Assembly: GCF_000338275.1 (NCBI RefSeq)
Contig: NZ_ANMR01000019.1
Location: 62,001-126,000, forward strand
Direction of reading: 5' to 3'
Length of the DNA stretch: 64,000 nucleotides
Source of the DNA: Staphylococcus xylosus NJ
Lineage (GTDB): Bacteria > Bacillota > Bacilli > Staphylococcales > Staphylococcaceae
In this document: piece after piece, positions 56,914-64,000 of the stretch
How positions within the stretch are numbered: the first letter of the stretch is position 1
Layout: every line of letters begins with the position of its first letter
The notes under the pieces: model-generated
What the model saw: only the letters and a program-made list of their open reading frames with translations
What the model was told of the DNA's origin: nothing
Databases searched by the model: none
Program-made: the position numbers and the translations under genes

Positions 56914-56990
56914 GGTCACACTTCCACATCACTTAATCAATCAAAACAAATGAAGTAGCAAGTTATTATTTTGCTACTTCATAGTTGTAA

Positions 56991-59900
56991 TTAGAAATTA
57001 TTTTTTGGGTGGCTAATCATTTTAGATAATGTTTCATCTTCAGTAGGTTGCCACTTGAAGTTTAACTTTTCAAGTATGAAATTAGTTTTAAAGTCTAATA
57101 CTTCAAAATGAGATTTGTTGAAAATATTGTTATCTAGTACACCTGTATGCAATAGGAAATCGTTGATTTGATCGCTCATTACATCTTCTTTAATACAATG
57201 CATTAAGTAATCCACAAATTCATTCCACTGTACATCTTTAATATGGTAATTATTTTGATTATACACATGCATCAATTGTTTAAGTGAAAGGTGGTTATTA
57301 TTATATATATGATGGATCTCGTTATTTAGTTGATTATTTTTAATCAATTGGCTACATGCTTTAGCTGCCTGATCAACAGGAGTAAATTCTAAATCATCAT
57401 TTTCTAAATCTGGGAATATTTCTAGGTTTCTAAATGATTTTATAATGCTATAGAAAGCATTGTTTTCTTCATTCTTCTGGAATACTCCTGTACGAGAATC
57501 ACATTGTAAATTACCTAATCTATAAATATTTGTTTCTACACCTTGCTCTCTACTAGCAATCAATACTTTTTCAGCTTCTATCTTAGTATCTAAGTAAACA
57601 TTATTCATTACCTGACCTAAATCTAAGTCATGTTCTGAAAATGTTAACTGTGCTTTCTCGTCTACCTTACCTGAAGCAATAGAAATTGTAGACATGTGGT
57701 GAATCTCTTTAGATTGATTGTATTTTGCAAATTGAATTAGTTGTTCAATACCGCCAACGTTTGCACCGTATGAAGCATCTGTTGTCGCAAAGTGGCTAAC
57801 ATTCGCCGCAGCGTTCACAATCATATCGATATTTTGAGATAACGACTCGTAAGTTTCTGATGTCATGCCTAGTTTTTCTAACTCGATATTACCTTCAATG
57901 ATATGGATTCTTTCTGCATATTCAGGGTCAATTTGAGATTCAAAGTAATAAATCCAGTTACGATATAATTTCGTTTCTCCGTTAACCTCTTTATTACTTC
58001 TTACCATGACATAAATATTGAAGTCTGTATCTTCTAATAAATTGTTCAACATGTATATACCAAAGAATCCAGTAGCTCCTGTGAGCAATACATTTTTACC
58101 TTGTTTAACCGCTCCAGAGCTAATAACTTCATAATTTTCTACACTTTCTTCTTTATATTCATTAATTTCTTGAATAAATTCACTACTGAATTGATGTCCT
58201 TGTGCAGTATCTATATTTTTAAGCATTTCTAACTTAGTTAGAATATTTGTTTGATCTTTTGCAGCTATAGACTCACTGATACGATCAATCGTTTGTAGTT
58301 CGAAAATATCTTTAATTGAAATGTTATATGATTTTGATAATAACGATGTCAGTTTAATCGCTATGATAGAATCGCCACCAATTTCAAAGAAATTGTCATA
58401 AACACTTATGCTATCAGTGTTTAATACTTCTTTCATTGCTTGAACAACATCTGCTTCGATTTCATTTCTAGGTTCAACAAATTCCTGTCTTTCAACTTCA
58501 ATTTCAGGTAATGCACGCTTGTTTAACTTACCATTAGATGTAACCGGCAATTGTTCTATTTGCGTCATATAAGCTGGCACCATATAGTCTGGTACTTTGC
58601 GTGCAAGTTCAGTCTTAATATCAGCAAATGAAATTGGCTGATCAGCAACAAGATAGGCACAAATCGCTAGTTCTTCGCTAGCCATTGGTTTAGCAATGAC
58701 ACCTGCATCAGAAATGTTTTCAATACGTAATAAGTGGCTAGAAATTTCACCAAGTTCAATACGATAACCACGAATTTTAACTTGTTCGTCTATACGACCT
58801 AAATATTCTATTTCTCCATCTGTTGTCCATTTTGCTAAGTCACCTGTACGGTATACTTTTCCTTCACCGAATGGATTATCAATAAACTGTTGTTGTGTTA
58901 ATTCAGGACGATTGAGGTAACCATTTGTTACAGCAACACCTGCAATACAAAGCTCTCCTGGAACGCCGATACCTGTATGTTGATTATTATTATTTAGAAC
59001 ATACATTTGCACATTAGCAATTGGTCGACCAATTGTTATAATATCGTACTCTTGATTTGGTGGTAACGGATTATAAGTTACCTCAATTGATGCTTCTGTC
59101 GGACCATATAAATCAATTAGCAATGTATCATTGTGCTGACCGATTATCGAATTAAAGCGGTTTGCTTGTTCAGATTTCAGTGCTTCACCTGTTGCAAGAA
59201 CTGTATTAATAGATGCTATTTCAGCCACTTCATTTGTTGATTTAATATAATCAACAAACACACCTAACATCGAAGGTACAAAATGAATCATAGTAATTGC
59301 ATGTTGTTGAATTAATGATGTGATTTTACTTGGATTTCCTTCTTCTCCAGACGGCAGTAACACGGCTTGCGCACCTACCATAGCGAATCCGAAAATTTCC
59401 CAAACTGATACATCAAATGTATATGGTGTTTTAAACATGATGATATCTTCTTCAGTAAAGTCATACTCATCAATCATCCAATTCAGACGGTTCAACACAC
59501 CTTCGTAAGGAACAACCACCCCTTTAGGGTTACCTGTCGTACCTGACGTATATATTACATACATTAAATCAGATACATCTGTAATGTGGTTTAAATTGTC
59601 CATTGATAAATTAGCAAATTCATCTTTCTCAGTTACGTCAATTACATTTCTATCAAATTCAATACTTGTATCTAATGGGCGATCTGTAATCAACAATGTT
59701 GGCTGACTATCATTCAAGATATAGTTAATACGGTCACTAGGTTGACTAGGATCCATTGGTACATAAGCACCGCCAGCTTTTAATATTCCGTATATACTTA
59801 CCATCATTTCTATGCTACGATTCGTCATTAAACCTACAAGTGAATTAGCTTCTACCCCTTCTGCACGTAATTTATGAGCTAGTTGGTTCACACGTACATT

Positions 59901-62900
59901 AAGTTCTTTGTAAGTTAAACTTTCACCTTCAAATGTGATGGCTGTTTGATTTGGTGTATTCGCAACTTGTTTTTCAAAACGTTCAACAAATGTTTGATTA
60001 TTAGGTAAATCGGCATACGTATCGTTAAATGCATCGAGAATCTGTGTTCTCTCTTCTTCTGTAGTCATATCAATGTCACTAATATTTTGGGCTGGATGTT
60101 GTACCACTTCGCTTAATATTTTCAGATAGTGATTCAACATACGTTCAACTGTTTGTGGTTCAAATAATTCTGCAGCGTATTCTAGTGACACTTTGTATGC
60201 TTCGTTATCTTCAATCATCATATTTAAATCAAACTTAGCTTTTGTGTTTGTTGCTTGTTTTTCTTTAATGTCCCAATCTTCAATTTGAAGATCTTGTGTT
60301 TCATTATTTTGTAACGTGAATAGCACATCAAAGAGTGGGTTACGTGTTAAGTCGCGTCTTTCTACAACCTCATCCACTAATTCTTCTAATGGATACTCTT
60401 GATTATCATATGCTTTCAGTGCAGTATCTCTCACTTCATCTAAAAATTGATTGAATGCTTTGTTATTTTCAGGATAAGCACGCATAGGCAACGTATTAAC
60501 AAACATACCTAATAAATTATCTGTATCTTGGTGTGTACGCCCTGAGATTGGGCTACCTATAACCACATCTTCTTGTCTACTATATTTATGCAATAAAATC
60601 ATAAATGAAGACAGTAAAATCATATAGTCTGTACTATTAGTTCTTTGAGCCAATTCATGTAATGCATCTCTTGTCTCTTTAGGCATTTCAGCTGATATCG
60701 TTTTACCTGTAAAGCTTTGTTGTTTAGGTCTTGAATGATCATAAGGTAAATCTAATACTGGTGCTTCATCTTCGAATTGAGACAACCAGAAAGCACGTTG
60801 ATCACTTAAATCACGACTATGCATCCATTCACTATAATCTTTGTATTGTACTTTTAGCTGTTCTAAAGTTCTTTCGTGATATAGTGCGATAAATTCTTTA
60901 ATAATTAGATTAATAGAGAAACCATCTGAAATAATATGGTGAATATCAAAGAGTAAGATATGACGTTTGTCAGCCAATTTAACGATTTTCACTCTTAATA
61001 ATGGTGAGTGTCTTAAATTAAATGGTCTTACAAAGTTATTCAATAATGTTTCATAATCATCTATATCTGTTTCTTCATAATCTACAGTTATATTTGCCTG
61101 TTCATCTATAATTTGTACGGGCTCCCCGTCTATCGTTTCAAAATGAGTTCTCAATACTTCGTGACGTTCCACTAAGCTTTGGAATACATCTTCAACACGT
61201 GCTACATCAACGACACCATTAATTTCTAGCATACTTGGCATATTGTAAGCCGTTTGACCTTGCACCATTTCATTCAACACATATAAGCGTTTTTGCGGAG
61301 AAGATGCCAGATAGTATGACTTCGATTCAGCTATAGGAATATTTTGTCCATCCAAGCTACTTTCCTGGTCATTTAATACTTTTCCAAGTTGTGCAACTGT
61401 AGGACTTTCAAATATTACTTTTAATGGTAAACGTATACCAGTTTCACCTTCGATTTTATTAATCACATTGATGGCTTTTAGTGAGTGTCCTCCTACTTCA
61501 AAGAAATTATCATATATACTTACTCGTTCAATATTTAATACTTCACCAAAAATATTTGTGAGCATTTCTTCTATCTCATTTGTAGGAGCAACATAATTTT
61601 CACTTTCAACCTGGATTTCAGGCAATTGCTTTTTATCTAATTTACCATTTGATGTTACTGGTAAAATATCGATTTGAGTCATATATGTTGGTACCATATA
61701 ATCTGGTAAATTTTGATTAAGTTGTGATTTAATCTCATCAAAGTCAATACTTTCATCTGAAACTAAATAAGCGCAAATTGCCAATTCTTCACCAGCCATT
61801 GGTTTAGCAACGACTGCTACGTCTGAAATCAGATTAATCTGACGTAATAAACTTTCAATTTCACCTAACTCAATACGATAACCACGAATCTTAACTTGCT
61901 CATCAATACGGCCAAGATATTCAACGTTACCTGTCGTACTCCATTTTGCCAAGTCGCCCGTACGATATAATTTACCTTCACCAAATGGATTATCAATAAA
62001 TTTCTCGTCCGTCAAATCCGGTCGATTTAAGTAACCTTTCGTAACACCTACGCCACCGATACATAATTCTCCTGGAACGCCGATACCCATTAAACTTTCA
62101 TCTTCATTCATAATATAAGCCTGAATGTTTGCGATTGGACGACCAATTGGGATCTTGTCATACGTTTCACCCGGCGCACATGGGTAATAAATCACTTCGA
62201 TTGAAGCCTCTGTTGGACCATATAAATCAATCAATAATGAATTGTTTGGTTCGCCAATTAAAGCATTAAATTGATTTACTTGTTCTGCTTTTAATGCTTC
62301 ACCACTAGCAAGTACATAGTTAACTGTAGCAATATCTTCTACTCTATTAGTTGATTTAATAAAGTCGATAAACACACCTAACATAGATGGCACAAAATGA
62401 ACCATTGTAATGTTGTGATAATCAATAAGTGAAGTTATTTTTTCAGGATTACTTTCTTCACCTGAAGGTAAGAGTATTGCTTGACCGCCAACCATAGTTG
62501 GTCCGAATACCTCCCAAACAGAAACATCAAACGTAAATGGTGTCTTAAATAAAATCGTATCTTCATTGTTGATGTAATATTTATCAATCATCCAATGCAG
62601 ACGGTTCATTACTCCTTTATACGGTACCATAACGCCTTTTGGTTTACCTGTTGTACCAGATGTATAAATAACGTACATCAAGTCTTTGACATCTGTAACC
62701 TTGGATAAATTATCTGTTGATTGTGTCTCTACTACTGAATCGTCTGTTAAGTTCAATACGGCTTTATTAAAGTCGATTGTTGCATCTAACGTTTGGTCAG
62801 TTAACAGTACGTTTGGTTGACTATCTCCTAAAATGTAGTTGATACGATCACTTGGATAGTTTGGATCGATAGGAACATAAGCACCACCAGCTTTGAGAAT

Positions 62901-64000
62901 ACCGTAGATACCAATCATCATTTCTAATCGACGATTCGTCATCAAGCCGACGAGCGTATTAGGTTGAACACCTTCAATACGTAAATAGTTCGCAAGTTGG
63001 TTCGCTTTAGCATTTAACATTGCGTAAGTTAAACTTTCACCTTCATAGGTAATAGCTATTTCATTAGGTGTTTTGGCTACTTGTGCTTCAAAAATTTCCA
63101 CAAAAGTTTTAGTGTTGTTGAACGGAACAGCTGTATCATTGAACTCATTAAATATTTTAGCCTCTTCTTGTTTGGTAATCATTTGAAGATCACTGATTTT
63201 TTGTTCAGGTTGTTGAACACTATGCTTCAATATTTCTAAATAATGATCTAACATACGCGCGACTGTATCTTGATTAAACAATTCTTCTGCAAACTCCAAT
63301 GAAATCTTATAACCATCATCATCAAAAATCGTCATACTTAAATCAAATTTCGCGTTAGTCGTTGAAGGTTCTTTCTGTTCAATAGACCAATCTTCTATTT
63401 GAAGACTTTCTGTTTCGTTGTTTTGCAATGTGAATAGTACATCAAATAATGGATTACGTGTTAAGTCACGTGTTTCAACTATTTCATCTACAAGAGCTTC
63501 TAACGGATATTCTTGATTATCGTATGCTTTCAATGCAGTATCTTTGACTTCAGAGAGTAATTGATTAAACGTTTTACTTCTCTCTGGGTATGCACGCATA
63601 GCTAACGTATTTACAAACATACCTAGCATATTTTCTGTATCTTTGTGTGTTCTTCCTGAAATAGGGCTACCGACAACAATATCTTCTTGGCGACTATACT
63701 TATGCAATAATACATTAAATGAAGCCAATAGAATCATAAAGTCCGTGCTACCTGTTGTCTGTGATAATTCTTGTATCTCTTGACGTAATTCTTCCGGTAC
63801 TTCAACACTTACAGATTTTCCTGTGTAACTTTGTTGAATAGAACGCGCGTGATCATAAGGTAAATCTAGAACTGGTGCATCTTCTTCAAATTGTGATAAC
63901 CAGAAGGCGCGTTGATCACTTAAATCACGTGTGTGCATCCATTCACTATAATCTTTATATTGCGCAGTCAAGGTTTCTAACGCTTGTCCGTGATATAAAG
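56991..64000 (-). CDS. Nonribosomal peptide synthetase, (C)-A-T-C-A-T-reductase, 5' partial
   Basis: Open to the right edge, so the N-terminus is outside the window; more than 2326 residues are visible. Domains, numbered from the ACT codon region at 63971: C-terminal half of a condensation domain (1-265); A1 (287-785, YTSGTTGKPKG); carrier T1 (GGHS, S830); full C domain (884-1305, HHIISDG at 1011, LCL-like); A2 (1327-1825, YTSGTTGNPKG); carrier T2 (GGDS, S1868); terminal NAD(P)H reductase (1957-2320, GATGFFG, catalytic Y2126/K2130). Pocket residues read DVWHLSLIEK (A1) and DVWHLTLIEK (A2), both close to the serine code. Release by reduction predicts a peptide aldehyde. Confidence 0.95.
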   Translation of the reverse strand, partial: LYHGQALETLTAQYKDYSEWMHTRDLSDQRAFWLSQFEEDAPVLDLPYDHARSIQQSYTGKSVSVEVPEELRQEIQELSQTTGSTDFMILLASFNVLLHKYSRQEDIVVGSPISGRTHKDTENMLGMFVNTLAMRAYPERSKTFNQLLSEVKDTALKAYDNQEYPLEALVDEIVETRDLTRNPLFDVLFTLQNNETESLQIEDWSIEQKEPSTTNAKFDLSMTIFDDDGYKISLEFAEELFNQDTVARMLDHYLEILKHSVQQPEQKISDLQMITKQEEAKIFNEFNDTAVPFNNTKTFVEIFEAQVAKTPNEIAITYEGESLTYAMLNAKANQLANYLRIEGVQPNTLVGLMTNRRLEMMIGIYGILKAGGAYVPIDPNYPSDRINYILGDSQPNVLLTDQTLDATIDFNKAVLNLTDDSVVETQSTDNLSKVTDVKDLMYVIYTSGTTGKPKGVMVPYKGVMNRLHWMIDKYYINNEDTILFKTPFTFDVSVWEVFGPTMVGGQAILLPSGEESNPEKITSLIDYHNITMVHFVPSMLGVFIDFIKSTNRVEDIATVNYVLASGEALKAEQVNQFNALIGEPNNSLLIDLYGPTEASIEVIYYPCAPGETYDKIPIGRPIANIQAYIMNEDESLMGIGVPGELCIGGVGVTKGYLNRPDLTDEKFIDNPFGEGKLYRTGDLAKWSTTGNVEYLGRIDEQVKIRGYRIELGEIESLLRQINLISDVAVVAKPMAGEELAICAYLVSDESIDFDEIKSQLNQNLPDYMVPTYMTQIDILPVTSNGKLDKKQLPEIQVESENYVAPTNEIEEMLTNIFGEVLNIERVSIYDNFFEVGGHSLKAINVINKIEGETGIRLPLKVIFESPTVAQLGKVLNDQESSLDGQNIPIAESKSYYLASSPQKRLYVLNEMVQGQTAYNMPSMLEINGVVDVARVEDVFQSLVERHEVLRTHFETIDGEPVQIIDEQANITVDYEETDIDDYETLLNNFVRPFNLRHSPLLRVKIVKLADKRHILLFDIHHIISDGFSINLIIKEFIALYHERTLEQLKVQYKDYSEWMHSRDLSDQRAFWLSQFEDEAPVLDLPYDHSRPKQQSFTGKTISAEMPKETRDALHELAQRTNSTDYMILLSSFMILLHKYSRQEDVVIGSPISGRTHQDTDNLLGMFVNTLPMRAYPENNKAFNQFLDEVRDTALKAYDNQEYPLEELVDEVVERRDLTRNPLFDVLFTLQNNETQDLQIEDWDIKEKQATNTKAKFDLNMMIEDNEAYKVSLEYAAELFEPQTVERMLNHYLKILSEVVQHPAQNISDIDMTTEEERTQILDAFNDTYADLPNNQTFVERFEKQVANTPNQTAITFEGESLTYKELNVRVNQLAHKLRAEGVEANSLVGLMTNRSIEMMVSIYGILKAGGAYVPMDPSQPSDRINYILNDSQPTLLITDRPLDTSIEFDRNVIDVTEKDEFANLSMDNLNHITDVSDLMYVIYTSGTTGNPKGVVVPYEGVLNRLNWMIDEYDFTEEDIIMFKTPYTFDVSVWEIFGFAMVGAQAVLLPSGEEGNPSKITSLIQQHAITMIHFVPSMLGVFVDYIKSTNEVAEIASINTVLATGEALKSEQANRFNSIIGQHNDTLLIDLYGPTEASIEVTYNPLPPNQEYDIITIGRPIANVQMYVLNNNNQHTGIGVPGELCIAGVAVTNGYLNRPELTQQQFIDNPFGEGKVYRTGDLAKWTTDGEIEYLGRIDEQVKIRGYRIELGEISSHLLRIENISDAGVIAKPMASEELAICAYLVADQPISFADIKTELARKVPDYMVPAYMTQIEQLPVTSNGKLNKRALPEIEVERQEFVEPRNEIEADVVQAMKEVLNTDSISVYDNFFEIGGDSIIAIKLTSLLSKSYNISIKDIFELQTIDRISESIAAKDQTNILTKLEMLKNIDTAQGHQFSSEFIQEINEYKEESVENYEVISSGAVKQGKNVLLTGATGFFGIYMLNNLLEDTDFNIYVMVRSNKEVNGETKLYRNWIYYFESQIDPEYAERIHIIEGNIELEKLGMTSETYESLSQNIDMIVNAAANVSHFATTDASYGANVGGIEQLIQFAKYNQSKEIHHMSTISIASGKVDEKAQLTFSEHDLDLGQVMNNVYLDTKIEAEKVLIASREQGVETNIYRLGNLQCDSRTGVFQKNEENNAFYSIIKSFRNLEIFPDLENDDLEFTPVDQAAKACSQLIKNNQLNNEIHHIYNNNHLSLKQLMHVYNQNNYHIKDVQWNEFVDYLMHCIKEDVMSDQINDFLLHTGVLDNNIFNKSHFEVLDFKTNFILEKLNFKWQPTEDETLSKMISHPKNNF

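Noticed and set aside
55574..64000. Calling the NRPS operon the aureusimine (ausAB) locus
   Set aside because: The reductase ending and phosphopantetheinyl transferase fit, but there is a condensation domain before the first visible A domain, both A pockets look serine-like, and a type II thioesterase is present.

Overview
The window is low-GC Gram-positive DNA of the genus Staphylococcus, most likely the S. saprophyticus / S. xylosus / S. equorum side of the genus. The evidence is the xpt-pbuX-guaB-guaA order, a HypR-MerA pair, ahpCF with a PerR box, staphylococcal DUF4889 and NDxxF lipoprotein types, and typical intergenic repeats. The species cannot be fixed from the sequence alone. Most of the window is ordinary core and soft-core chromosome. 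Accessory signals lie at about 12.7-15.7 kb, 46.2-50.6 kb and 53.8-64 kb. No tRNA, rRNA, CRISPR array or intact insertion sequence was seen.

Layout. 0-7 kb: catalase katA and an allantoin locus (allantoinase and permease, divergent from a PucR regulator). 7-12 kb: GrpB-like protein, a 14-TM drug/H+ antiporter, cold-shock protein and a glutamate/aspartate symporter. 12.2-15.7 kb: a patch of tiny membrane-protein genes, one frameshifted, plus a decayed tyrosine integrase next to the 3' end of guaA, which carries a recognised staphylococcal island attachment sequence. 15.7-21 kb: the purine salvage/GMP operon xpt-pbuX-guaB-guaA under a guanine riboswitch. 21-30 kb: SigB-type stress gene, MerR-like coiled-coil protein, cystine importer TcyP, and a serine dehydratase operon with a PfoR-like permease and a cre site. 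30-36 kb: large-subunit catalase and ahpCF. 36-46 kb: lipoprotein, small membrane proteins, PepSY protein, LysE exporter, a guanidine-I riboswitch with a paired SMR exporter, and the hypR-merA hypochlorite-response operon. 46-51 kb: an SRPBCC gene killed by one stop codon, a poly-gamma-glutamate hydrolase-like protein, a K+ channel subunit, and a tctA/lysR deletion scar. 51-55 kb: LysM amidase, small proteins, a candidate small RNA, and rpsR standing alone without rpsF-ssb.

The right end (55.6-64 kb, running off the edge) is a nonribosomal peptide synthetase operon: NRPS, then an Sfp-type phosphopantetheinyl transferase, then a type II thioesterase. The visible synthetase is (C)-A-T-C-A-T-reductase. 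Both adenylation pockets read as serine-like, so a product released as an aldehyde ending in two serine-derived units is predicted. This differs from the staphylococcal aureusimine synthetase (valine then an aromatic residue; A-T-C-A-T-R). It is the strongest candidate for an undescribed system here. The lone rpsR beside it carries the other classical island attachment core at its 3' end, which suggests the NRPS region entered by integration at rpsR.

A second theme is oxidative and redox defence: two catalases, AhpC/AhpF, an NfrA-type nitroreductase, HypR-MerA and cystine import. A third is nitrogen and purine scavenging: allantoin, xanthine, serine and guanidine export.
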